64,000 bases of DNA, taken from the NCBI RefSeq assembly GCF_000687475.1, contig NC_057316.1, positions 3,596,001 through 3,660,000 on the forward strand. The letters run 5' to 3'. The notes beneath the pieces were generated by a model that was not told the origin of the DNA, ran no database searches, and saw nothing but the letters and a program-made list of their open reading frames with translations. Positions within the stretch are counted from its first letter, which is position 1, and the number at the start of each line of letters is the position of its first letter. Of the stretch, positions 32,847 through 44,269 are shown one piece after another. The position numbers and the translations under genes were made by a program. The stretch comes from Ustilaginoidea virens. Lineage: Eukaryota > Ascomycota > Sordariomycetes > Hypocreales > Clavicipitaceae.

Positions 32847-35800
32847 TCAGAGGGGCCAGGCGAACCATCTGTATCGTCCGCACTGTCGTCTCTGGAAAAA
32901 GACTCGCTCCCCGCCCTGGACGACGTCGTCATTGCAGCAGGTAGGCCGTCTCCCGGCTGCGCGCTTTCCAAACCATGCGGCTTCTGTAAGAAGCTGCATG
33001 GTGAGTGCTGCTTCTTGGTAGCTTCATCGGCCCCTCGTCCTTGTTCATCAGTCTCATCTGGGGAGTCTTCCTCGTCGGATGTTTGAAACATCGACATCTC
33101 TGCCCAGACTCGCGGAACGAACTTGGTCGTCTCGTCCCCCATACCCCGTTGCAGAAGAGGGATTGAGCAGTACGAGTCTCGGGATCCGTCGGAAAGAAAT
33201 GAACTCAGCTCCCTCACGGATGGCTGCATCATCTGTGGCAGCTCGTCCGCAATGCGATTCGGCCTGCCTGTATCCTCCTCTTCGACAAGCTTGCTTGCCC
33301 ATTGTGCGTTTGTGCTGCTCACTCGCGGTGTTTTGTCGGCATCGTTGGCATCACGATATTGCGTCGCTGGATTATCGACGCTTCTCTGCCGTTCTCCTTG
33401 GACAACAACAGGGAGGTTGGTGCGTCTCTTGGGAGAGAACTTGCCTTCCAGCTTCAAAAGTGCAGATTCTACCCCATCATCCTCGTCATCTGGAATCTGG
33501 GCCAACCTTTGCGCCTCCACCTCAAAGGAGGGGCGCATAGTGGGTTTGGAAGAATATGTGCCGAAGAGAGATAGATCACGCTTCGGGCGTCTTTCAGCGA
33601 ACTGGCACTGGGGGGTACCGTTGACTCGCCCTTGGGCCGCTCCTAGGGTGATCTCATGAGAAGCCCCCGCTTCGAACTCACCGGCAGAGTTGGGACGGGC
33701 GTGACGCATATATGAGCTCCGAAAGGATTCAGTGTGGGTCGCAAAGGAGCTGACGGATTGCGATCGCCGGAGGGCCATTCTATCCAGGTCGCCAACTTTC
33801 TCGGCAGCTTTCAAGTCTCCACCAGGTCGTCTTCGCAAAACACGAAGGGGGGCGGGCATAGGAACTTCCGAATGGCACTCTGGTACTACTTCCCCACAAG
33901 TCGTCGGGGCATTGAAGTTGCCAGCAGCTGGTGCAGTTGTCGTGTTTCCAAACGACGTGACTCGGCGATGCAGGATTGAATTCAGAGATTGATGACTTGT
34001 CGGCGATCTGGTGCGTCCATGTGGGTGACATGAGCTTCCATTCAGCAGCGGACTTTCCCCCCCGTGCTGAGTGCCCGGGACTGGGGTGCCATGGCCCTTC
34101 CCTTCCGTCGAAGCGAGGTCAGGGACATATGGAGACACGACACCTTCCTCTGCAGCATCTCTGATGACGCGCCGACTGAGAACACAGGACGATCTTTGGG
34201 CCGTTTCCTGGCCAAACGACTGTGAAGGGGGCGTATTCGGCGGCGTTGGATTCGCGCCACTTTGCATGAATGAATCCGCAAGGGCATCCATAGGTCGATT
34301 TCCAGCGAGAGACGCTGCATGTGTTGGGGGCATCTCGAGGGGGACAGCATCATCTGAAATGAAAACGGACTTGCTCCCCGCCGTTATTGCCGCATCGCTG
34401 ACGGGTCTCTCGCTCTGCTGCCGCGTCAGAATTTCGGGCGTAGAAGTAGAAAAATCTGGACTTGCGGGACGGTTTTCTTGACATGTTGAAAGGAAGGGTG
34501 GTGCTGAGTTCGGTGGTCGCAGTAAGCCAGCAGCGAGAGCCCGAGAGTCGGTTGCCGCCGCGGCTGCCTCCTCCTCCTCGCGGATAGCTTTTTTGAAATC
34601 TTCGGCTACTTCTGCGCCGAGAAGATCGATTCTGACAGCCGGCCTTGAACCGTTCTGGCAGATTGGTCTTTGAGGAACCACCGCTGTCACAGGGATGCGG
34701 TTGGTGGTTGCGCCTCTGGGACCGACTTGGGGAATGTCTGCCAGGTGATGATGCGTGGTGTGCATGGCTTGCCCTCTGTTCTTTAGTGCCTTACGGACGC
34801 TTCGCAGCAGCCTCCGCATGCCGTGGCCGGACATGGCGCCACCAGACATGGCGTCTTTAGGAAAGCTTCGACCATTTGGGCAGAAAATTGTCGTCTGACG
34901 ATTGGCATGGCCGTGGCGGCCAAACGGTTCGACATTGACAAAAGCATGGCCAGGAGGGCAGAGGTTTCCTCTAACAAGACTGCCCCCTGACGGCACCGCC
35001 GCAAACAGCTCCTGGTCCGGAGAAGGTGCCTTGTCAGAGCCGCGATCACGCAAGGAGTCTGAAAGACTGTTGTTACGTTTGTGTGCTCGACTTGGGCGTA
35101 CACGCTTGCCAACAAGAGCCTTGGGCGTCGTGGCCACCGGGCCCGTTGAAAAGCCCAAGGAAGTTGAGAGAACAGGATGCGCCGCCATAAAATGTGTGGT
35201 GCAAGGGCTCAGGCTCTTCATGTTCTTGCCGGGAAATGAGCATGACACAATGTCCATACTAGCCAAGCGATGATGGGACGTGGGACTCGGATCCGAGTTC
35301 TTCAGCGGTTCTCCGACTTGGTTTTCAGGGGTTCCGGGTCGGTTGTCCAGAACCACGAAATCCCCCACGCGTGTTGGTTTGGCTGGCTCCCCACGCAAGC
35401 CAGCAGCAGCAGGATTGAGGCTTGGAGAGACGAGAGATGGCTGCATGGCCGCACCACCGAGCTGGCCTTGCTCGGTTGCCCACGGTCCAGAGTCGGCGGG
35501 GCTGAGGCCAGGATCTCTGCTCCCTGCCACGCCTCCAGGGATAATTGCCACCTCGGGGCCAAGCGAATCGTCAAACTCGTCACTATCCCAAAACTGCGCA
35601 CAGACTCTGCGCCAGCACTTCTTCAGCTCTGCGAGTATCTTGAGCTTGACCTTGCGCGAATGAGCGTCTTGGCGGGACAGGTCATCCACAAAGTCGTTCA
35701 AGAGACGGCAGAAGGTCGCCCGAAGCTCGTATTCCTGGAAGAAGTCGTCTACGAAGTAGTTGAGGATCCAGTGCCTGACAGCAACAAAGGTTCGCACACG

Positions 35801-36964
35801 TACAATCAAGCCAACCTCGTCATCCCGGTCCAGCGCCCATCTCAAACGAGCCACCAGCATTCGAAGCAGCTCAGAGGGTTCCAGGAAGGATCTGAATGTC
35901 AGAAAGAAGTCGGAGATGAGTTCGTAATCGAGGAAGCTGGGAGACGTGATTTCGGCGACCAGGCGGGCAGGAGTTGCCGCCATGACGGCCCCAGATGAAG
36001 AATAACGCACAATGGATGTGTCATCGCAGGCCGGCCGGAACGTCAAGTCGGTAAACATGGCTGGTTCAGTGACCAGGTGTTTCGGCAGACGTGTAGACGC
36101 GAATTTTGGGGGCAGTCGCGGGGACGGTAAACGAGCACTTCCTCGCTGTGCTACAAGAGGGGTGTGATTTGTTGGGACAGACAGCGGATTGGGCCTTCTT
36201 GCCGAGGAAAATGGACCAGACGTGCTGGCCAGTCGAGACGAAGCCTTTTGACGGGAACCGGTACTGGAACGCGGGTCCTCGGTTGGTGCGTAGGAGGAGC
36301 CACGCAACACGGGAGTTCCTCTCAGGGTGAAGCGCGGCGTACCGAGGCGCCACGATGGTATATTGACACTGAGCAGAGGGGCGTTGGCCATGGTTTCCAA
36401 ATCATCCATAGTTCGGGGTCGCAGCTCGTCAGCATCACGTGGGCGAAATATCGGGACTTTGAGCATGTGCGTTGCCTGTTGCTTGACGGCACCGGTCTCG
36501 TGGACGCTGCTGTCCGACATGGCTCGTTGGTGTTGCCGTGATCGAGGCATCATTGCGGCATGTGCGTTGGTGTGCTTGTCGCCTGCAAGGGGCGTTGCGG
36601 TGGTCGTTGGAGTCCATGATGAGACGGGAAAACCAAATCCATCCTCCCCTTCCTTGAAGTCGTCTGGAGTTGCCTTGTCGCTTTGGTTCGAACTATCCAC
36701 AACGGCGGTGCTTGGTGGCGTTATGGGGAAAGAAAAGTTTGGCTGAGGGTGTCTCTGGTGAGCTGGTCGAACACTGGGCCTGGCATCGTCTAGTTAGCAT
36801 TCCAGTCCCCGACTGAAAGCCCGTTGGCGATAAACGAGCAGCTGGGTGAAGCATTTCTTCCAAGGTGAGGGGGGGGGGGGGGGGGGCGAAGGCCGCGCTC
36901 CCCACCCTCTGTATCTTGCAGTGTCACTCGGGAAAATGGTTCGGGCATAGAAATGAGTCGATGG

Positions 36965-36995
<31 letters not shown>

Positions 36996-37680
36996 GTGGA
37001 ACGAAGCGTACCGGAGATAGATCCTCCCATTGTTGCCCACGTTTGCTACTGCAAACTGCCGTCCCTCGCGGCCCGCCGAAGCGCCATCTGAAGCGATCTG
37101 CCTTCTGTCAGGCTCTGCATCTGACTTTGCCAGCGAAGGTTTACGCTCTTGGGGAGAGCGGCGCTCTGATAGCGGAACAAGTGGTTTCGAGGCGTTGGAA
37201 AGTCCGCGCGTGACAGTCTTTGCTGTCCTTGTTGTGGTGGTATCCTGCGGCGATGTTTGCGTCCTGGCACGAGTTCGACGCAGGCTGGTTGAGGCAGGCA
37301 AGCCTCGTTGCACGGAAGGCTTCCTTTGGTCCGTGTCGTGGATCATCACCAAGTGGCCTGCCTGCCATGCGAGGCTCGGTCGGAGCTTGTGATGCTCGAA
37401 ATTGTCGTCACTGTGATGGGGTTCCAATGGTCAGATATTTTAGCAAAACTGCAAAGGGAGGAACAGCATGCTTTGGTCCGGCCATCAGTCTCTGCAAAGG
37501 CAGAATCCCCGTCCCGCACGATGGTAAAACGTCGCTGCCGTCGCTGCCGTCAGTGCCGTCGCCGCCCGCCATCCCCTCAATCCCACAGTAGACGGGGGCA
37601 CCAGGCTGAAGGAGATGAAGACTAGCGGGCAATTTTTGGTGACAACCTGTTGGGGGGGGGGAAGCCTACCTGAGGTTCAT
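31691..37680 (-). CDS. LTE1: Large Ras-type guanine nucleotide exchange factor, LTE1 type
   Basis: Three exons are proposed on the minus strand: 37680-37670 (11 bases), 37410-37012 and 36779-31691, giving 1832 residues. The second intron has donor GTACGC and the branch-plus-acceptor TGCTAACTAGACGATGCCAG, and joins GNNGRIYLR to PSVRPAHQRHPQPNF. The large open exon alone has no ATG at its 5' end, so upstream exons are required. The 11-base first exon (ATGAACCTCAG) is a phase-consistent guess; the next in-frame ATG is at 37346. Domains: RasGEF-N about residues 400-535 (DYELISDFFLTFRSFLEPSE); a long disordered middle with a poly-Asp run near residue 1450; and a C-terminal RasGEF catalytic domain about 1580-1828 (SFDSDMLAQQFTLIEKDALA, IKLVHIAAHCRRYRNFATLAQ, IPFVGIYTHDLL). 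Yeast Lte1 promotes mitotic exit and polarity signalling. The true GTPase substrate here is not known. Confidence 0.87.
32806..32846 (-). repeat. GTC/GAC trinucleotide run encoding poly-Asp
   Basis: About 13 perfect triplets in the LTE1-like gene give a run of Asp in the disordered linker. Confidence 0.92.
36965..36991. repeat. A27 homopolymer inside an LTE1 intron
   Basis: It lies in the intron at 36780-37011 of the LTE1-like gene, where it reads as a T tract just after the donor. A second homopolymer, a G run near 36868-36886, lies in the same intron. Confidence 0.95.
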
Positions 37681-39737
37681 AGGCCATACAGCGACTGCAA
37701 GCCCAAGCTCACGATGGCGTCATGGGATGGTTGGAAAGATGGTCGGTGACGAAGTTTCAGAAACAAGTCTGGGTCCGCTGGATGGACAAGGATTCCGGTC
37801 GAGCTGGCTTGCAAAGCCCAGCCCCATTGGGAATATGTTCTGTCGCGTTAAAAGAGGCGAACCAGACAGTACGGAGCACAAGGGCGACCATGGGCCGGAA
37901 GGAAGACGGCTGGGAGCAGGTACATGAGTGTGCAGACAGAAAAAACGAGCCGGATGCTAATACGTACCAGACGAGAATCGGACTGGGGAGGCTGGCTGAG
38001 GTTGGGCGGGCAGGAAGCGGGAAATTGAATTGGGGGCGGGAGGGACTCGCTCGGGCACTTGTGCTGGAAAGCTTGCGTCTCAGACGGTGACAGCGGCGCC
38101 AAGGTCTGGCTGGAGATTTAATCGGCGAGCTGCAGAGTACCAAGTATTGACACGTGCGGGTTGCGGGTTGCGGGTATGGCGTTCCGACCACAAGTACTCC
38201 GTACCAGGCTCAGGCTCCTGCTACGTCGGACCGCCGTCGGAGTACCGCATCGGTAGTAGTATGTACCAGCTGGGGGGGGGAGGGGGGGGGTTTGCTTCCA
38301 ACAAGTTCCGAATCCCAACTGCCACTGAGAGTGCCCAGGCTGTCCAGGCTGCCCGCTGCCCGCTGCCCAGGCCAAGGTCTGGTTGGTCCCAGTTGACTCG
38401 CGGCTGTCGGCCAGAACAGCCCCGGAAGAATTTCAATCAGCAGCAGGGCTGGGTGGGGACTGGACTGGACTGGGACTGGAGGAGACAACGCAGGCACGCA
38501 GGCACGCAGGCTCGCAGGCTCGCTCAGGCTGGGCAAATCAAACCAGACAGAGACTCACTCGTCCGAGTGACTTGAATCGAGCCACCATGCATGGCATGGC
38601 GTGACTAGGGCCGGGCCCATGGAGGCTGGAGCCGTCTGCATCCCTGGAAAAACTTGGACGCCAAGAGGTTCTGGTTTGGCTTTGTTGATCCTAGGGCCTG
38701 CCAGGCACATCCCAGTCATTCGGAACCGCCAACAGGGATCCCTTACCTTCTGTTGCTTGCCAGCAGCAGGGTGCTTCATGTTTGTCTCCATCATCAATGC
38801 TTTTGGTGCTTTTGGGGGGTGGGAATTGGGGGGAAAATACAGGTGCTGACAGCCCTGCCTGCCCACCAGATACTCCGTACCTAGGTAGTGTACCTTATCT
38901 AAATGTGTACACGTGTTTACGCACACATGGGTCTTTCGAGCCGCCCTGGCCGCTCGCTTCATGCCTGACTGCGGAGGAGACGTCGTCACGCCAAAAAGTT
39001 CGAGGGATTCAAGGGAGCACCAGCACCACCAGCACCAGCCAGGCACCACCCTCCCTTCGCGGACAACCCGCTGGGAGCAGCTGAAAACTCATTCCAGCGA
39101 CGAGAAGCAACAAGCAAGATTCATTGGCCAGTTTGCGCACGCTGGAGAGCACCCCGTAGACGTGACGCATCAAACGATCAAACGATCAAACGACCCGTAT
39201 CCTACATAACCTACCGTCGGCATTCCTTGGGGAGTCCGGGCAGAGCGCTCGCCTGGCAAAAACCTAATGTAGCCTCCGGGGGGGGGGGGACAATGGGGGC
39301 AATGGGGATTTGCACGTCGTGAGTCGTGCGTGTCGCGTTCGTTCCGTTCTGGTTTCAATACTTCCGTACCAATGGGCACATCCCAGCCCTCATTGCTCAA
39401 TGCCGAGACTAATGTGCAGAGACTTGCAGAACTCCAGACTCCAGAGCAAGTCGGCTTCACTTCCGAGCGATCAACAAGGTTCGCTTCCGAACAGACGGCT
39501 AGAAGACATTCATTTCACTAGCGCAAAGCGAGGAAAGATGGGCGGATATACATACACATAGTACACACACCACAACGGCGCCTCCTCGTCGCATACCCGG
39601 ACATTGATCAGAGCATATCCTGCATCATCAAAGATTACAAAAGGGGCTGCAGAAGATGCCCAACAGAAAATACGCAGTGTAGAAACCATTTCGGCCCAAG
39701 GGTTTTCCCGCGTCGTTGTCTCCTCGCTACGGCCATG

Positions 39738-39800
39738 ACAAATGACAAATGACAAATGACAAATGACAAATGACAAATGACAAATGACAAATGACAAATG
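39738..39800. repeat. ACAAATG tandem array, nine perfect units
   Basis: Nine uninterrupted 7-base units with no spacers, so this is a minisatellite and not a CRISPR array. Confidence 0.97.
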
Positions 39801-41002
39801 ATGTAAAGTGGGCGGGGCTGCCTGCGTCAGGGCGCCAACTCTTCCGCTAGCAGGGCCGCTGCAATCACAATCACCAGCACCCAGACTGCACTGCACTGCA
39901 CTGCACCGTCACCATCACAGACTTTTTTGTCGATACCGAGTCCAAGGCATGTAATGTAGTAGGACGCGCCGCCAATAATAACAAAAGAAAAAGAAAAAGA
40001 GGGGGTCGGGGTGTGGGGGTGTGGGGGTGTGGGGGGCTGTGCCGTGTCCGCGTCGTTCTATTTAATCCTTGCCGCCCGTTACATGGCAAATCTAGCGCAG
40101 ATGGCACGCAGCCTGAGCATGCCAGTCAGTCAGTCACAGATTGACAAGAGAGATGCCAAGAGCTGCAGATCCCTGAAGCACCCCAGCATCTCCTGAATGA
40201 GCCCTGACATCTCTGGGTACGGAGTACGGAGTACGGGGTACCTAATATTGATTGTATGTACATCCTGACCTCAACTTTCAGGTGACTGACTGCCTCGGTG
40301 CAAGGTTGCAGATTTCGTCAACGATCAAAAAGTCGGAAAGTCAGAGTTTGCTACGGAGTCCCTGTGATTTTCCCGAGGCATGCAACAATCATCCATCCCT
40401 GCCTCGCTCTTGGGTGACCGGGGGGGGGGGGGGGGGGGGCGTCTTTTTGCTCTCACCTCACCAGGCTGACCGCTTGCTTTGCCTTGACTGACGGACGGAC
40501 GACGGACGACTGACCTGACTGACCTGATTGACCTGACTGACTGACTCCCTTGCACCAGACACAACCCCTGGAATCTCGACCGCGTCTTCAGCCAGCGAGT
40601 TTCGCACGTGGAAATGAAGTGACAATTCCCATCTTTCGTCCTGGCTCTTTTCCATTTAGCCTGCACCAGACTCCTTCTTCTTCCACCGCACCACGAGTAA
40701 GTAAGTAGCACATGCAGTCAGTCACACATGCAGTCCCACGCACATGCAAGTAGCACATTGCCGACCAGAGGTCCGGACTCGGGGCGGGGAGCTTTTCTCA
40801 TCATCGCTGCCATGAGTAAAGGCTGGCTGCCCCGAATGGTTCTCGGCACTTGCTCGCTTGCTTTTCATGGCAATCAAAGGCAAAAGAACAAGCGCCCGTC
40901 TTTCCATTCATTCGTCAGCCCTACAGAGCATGCCACATGGTCTGCTCATCTATCCTCGTCATGTACATCCTCCCCTCCCCACTACTCACTACTCCGGATT
41001 GG

Positions 41003-41030
41003 TTTTTTTTTTTTTTTTTTTTTTTTTTTT
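41003..41030. repeat. T28 homopolymer just past the SEC18 stop
   Basis: It lies 20 bases beyond the SEC18 stop codon. In the sense of SEC18 it is an A tract in the 3' untranslated region. Confidence 0.95.
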
Positions 41031-41050
41031 CCCTTCCCCTTTTCACATCG

Positions 41051-43764
41051 CTACCCCGTCATCTCCTGTATCCTCTCCAGCAGCAGTTCTGAAAACGTCT
41101 CCAGGACGTCCGAGTTGGGTCCGCCGGCCTTGGCTTCAAAGATGCAGTCCTGAATAGTCTTGATACCAACCCCGATGCTACTAGACCCCGTGCGCTGCTG
41201 CACCATGTTGATCACCTGGTTGATGTCTCCAGAGTTGAAGACCCTGGACTCCTGAAGGATGGTTGCCAGCTCGCGCACACTGGATACCGCTGGCACGGCA
41301 ACCTTCTTTGCGAAATCGCCGTCAATCTCGAGCATTTTGAGAACCGAGGCTTTGGATGTCGTGACAAAGATGAGGAGACGGTGGTTCTGTAGAGTTTCCC
41401 AGAGTTATCATTAGATTGCGAACATTGTAATCCGTAAATGCGATGAAGCATCAAGGATGAACCAAAAAAAAAGGAATCGGGGAAAGAGAAAGAGGAAGAA
41501 AAGACGGGAGAAAACGTACCCTCGGTGGTTTCGAAACAATCAGAGTGGTAAGAGCCTCGAGCATCACGTTGGAGAAGCGAGGTCCGATGGGATTCCACCC
41601 AATCAGGCGTTCAAAGTCATCCAGGATAAGGATGGATGCAGGCGACTTATAAGCATCCGCAAACGCTTTGTGCACATAGTCCTTCTTTGCAAAATCATCC
41701 CGATAGCCAACAAGATCGGCTGGCGTAACCATTTTGACAAACGGAAAGTCGGACTGCATTGCAATGTGAGCTGCAAGAGCCGTTTTCCCTGCCCCCCGGG
41801 GTCCGTGGAAAAGCACCGACGTGCTGAATTTGTTGGGGTCGTCCTTGATCATGCCCACAACCCGCATCATCTCCTGGACGGTCGAGTTGATGTGTTGGCT
41901 GTAAGGGATGACGCCAAGTCGAACCGCATCTTCGAGCTCGGCTTCGGAAACACCGTATGCTGGCCTCACTTCGGTCAGGGCATTCATAAAGTCGGCACGG
42001 TTGACCTTCATGCTCGCAACATCCTGCTTGACAGCGGCCATCTGCCCGACCTCGGTGTGCCGCGAAAAGGCGAATGATGCGGCCGCCTTTACCACACCGT
42101 TGATTTCCGCGCCAGAGTAGTTCTTGGTGAGGCCGGCGAGCTCCTGCAGATTGACGTCTGGATGAAGGATATTGTTTTCTCTCATTTTGGAGGTGTGGAT
42201 ATTGAAAATCTCGAGCCGTCCGGGTTCGTCTGGTAGCGAGATTTCCAGGTGGACTTCAAGCCGCCCTGGCCGCATCAGCGCATCGTCAATCATGTCCTTT
42301 CGGTTGGTCATTCCTATGAGCAGGATGTTGTTGAGCTGGTCAACGCCATCGAGCTTGGAGAGCAGCTGGTTCACCACGCTGTCGCCAACACCAGTGCCAC
42401 CACCGGCACCAGACCCTCTCTGCTTGCAGACTGCGTCGAGTTCGTCGAAGATGATGATGTGGAGACTACTTTCGTCTCCCTTTTCCTTGTACTCCTTCTC
42501 GGCGTCCGCAAACAGCTTCCGAATGTTCTCTTCGGACTGACCGACGTATTTGTTGAGCACCTCGGGCCCGTTGATGACTTTGGGTGGGCGGGCATTGAGC
42601 ATTTTGCCAATCTGCCGAGCAATGAGGGTCTTTCCCGTGCCGGGAGGACCGTACAGCAGCATTCCCTTGACGTGGGGAATGCCCATCTTGGCTACGAGGC
42701 CAGGAGGGAAAACACGCGAGGCGAAGGCTCGACGGAAAATGGTCGAGAACTCGTTGCCCAAACCGCCAATGCCCATGTCCTCAAACTTGAAATCCGGTGC
42801 TAAGATGGCGTTGGAGTTGGGCTTTGACATGGAAGGCTTGAGATTGAAATCGCCCTTTCCATCGCGGTGAAACAGCACTCTGGTCTGGTTGGTAAGTATG
42901 CCTCTGGCGTGTCCTTCTCTGTACACCTGCTTGCCGGCATCATCCGACATCATGGCGAGGTCAACTAGCCCGACAGTTTTTACAATAATGAGCAAAGGAA
43001 TATTGCGGACATCCATCAAGATCCTTTGCCCGGGCGCCAGAATTTGATTCCCGTACGTATCTGTGAATATCTTGGCGAGCTCATCCTCATCGTACGGAAC
43101 CTCCGTCCTTTTGCTGGGCGACGCAAAGCCGATTTCCAGGTCTACCGATCCCAGGTATGCCTTGCCGCCCGACGCAAAAGGGTCGTAGATCTCGCCGGAA
43201 AATGTGTCTCTGATGGTAATGTTGCACCAAGTTCGCTGGGGGTCGGTCAAACTGATACAACCCTGGGGGAAGCCCTGGATAGGTTTTGCTGCAACGACAT
43301 ATTCTCCTTCCGGCTGACCACCTCGTATCAGGACGTACAGATCGGTACCGTCTCGGCTGGGTGGGAAGTCTTCCGGAGCAACAGCACACCTGCAATTTTA
43401 AACATGAGTGGATGGTACATGCAGACGAGAGTGGTGACGACAAGCGCGGGACATACAGATTGCCATATATCAGTCGGGACTGCAAAGTCTTATCAGAAAC
43501 CTTTTCAACCCTCAAAGGAACTCTTCGACCCGCGCCAGGAGCTGTCGGGCCTTTCTCTTGATATCTCGGCATACCAGGTGATCGGGGACCAGCCCCTTGG
43601 TTCATTCGAGCATCACCGTATCCTTGAGAAGCCCCGTAGTCTCCACCATATGCGCCGCCTGGCGGTGGCCGACCTTGCCCCGGGGGCATTCGAGGGTTGT
43701 TGCCTGATGATCCGGCTGTGTAGGGCATTCTACCACCGCTGCCAGGAGGGGGCGCTCTGGACAT
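41051..43764 (-). CDS. SEC18: Vesicle-fusion ATPase Sec18 (NSF)
   Basis: Three exons on the minus strand: 43764-43457, 43389-41520 and 41386-41051, giving 837 residues. Introns are 67 bp (GTATGT to CAG) and 133 bp (GTACGT to CAG). After a Pro/Gly-rich head comes the N domain, then AAA domain D1 with Walker A GPPGTGKT and Walker B IIIFDELDA, with the second-region motif MTNRKDMIDDALMRPGRLE. D2 follows with HGPRGAGKTALAAH and ILILDDFERLIGW, and the protein ends LLLERIQEMTG. Sec18 is the hexameric ATPase that, with Sec17 (alpha-SNAP), takes apart SNARE bundles after each membrane fusion. The extended N-terminal head is usual in filamentous fungi. It is head-to-head with the LENG1-like gene. Confidence 0.97.
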
Positions 43765-44269
43765 TATGATTCGATATATGAGGAGACTGTCTCTAGGCGG
43801 GGAGAGGGTTGTATATGGAGGAATTCGGTTTGATTGACTACTAGGAATTGAGTTGAAAGGCTAAAGAAATGGCGACCAGATATCTGCTTAAGAACAGGTT
43901 GGTAGGAAAGTCGTGGCAATACATGGATGGATGGATACATAGAGTTCGAGCTGGATAGAAGGTGGGGGGGGCGGTTATGACATGGTCTGCCCGCCCCGCT
44001 TTTTGATGAAAGCTTGTACGGCGCCGGGCGCCTTATGTCACCCCACCAAAGGCACATGCAGCTTGCGCTGCTGTGGAGGCCTGCGACTCACGACTTCATG
44101 ACTCTTTTCCAGGCAATGCAACCCTCCGAAATATAAACTATTAGCAAGAGATGACGTCCCTCTAAAGAAAGGGCCAAAACTCGCAGATTTCCGAGCTCAG
44201 GGTCCAAGTACTGCATCGCTGCTGTCCTGAAAGATTCTTCCACATGACACATGTCATGGAAGCGAAAAC
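43765..44269. promoter_or_regulatory. Shared upstream region of SEC18 and the LENG1-like gene (divergent)
   Basis: A 505-bp gap lies between two outward-facing start codons. It contains GATG repeats near 43925-43937 and a G run at 43964-43971. No specific factor site is claimed. Confidence 0.55.

Larger units (their letters stand above)
37681..41050. other. Long intergenic region, simple repeats only
   Basis: It holds the upstream region of the LTE1-like gene and the 3' region of SEC18. TACGGAGTA words occur at 38195, 38871, 40218 and 40225 (the last two overlapping). ACAAATG units lie at 39738-39800. A G20 run is at 40420-40439, a T28 run at 41003-41030, and short CTGAC-type repeats at about 40495-40545. 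Open frames are short, overlap on both strands and show no motif. No gene is supported. Confidence 0.4.

Noticed and set aside
32608..35998. Several long plus-strand frames opposite the LTE1-like gene
   Set aside because: They overlap a conserved minus-strand coding exon and show only Ser/Arg/Pro-rich reverse-frame composition.
39738..39800. CRISPR-like short repeats
   Set aside because: Direct 7-base units without spacers; a minisatellite in a eukaryotic genome.
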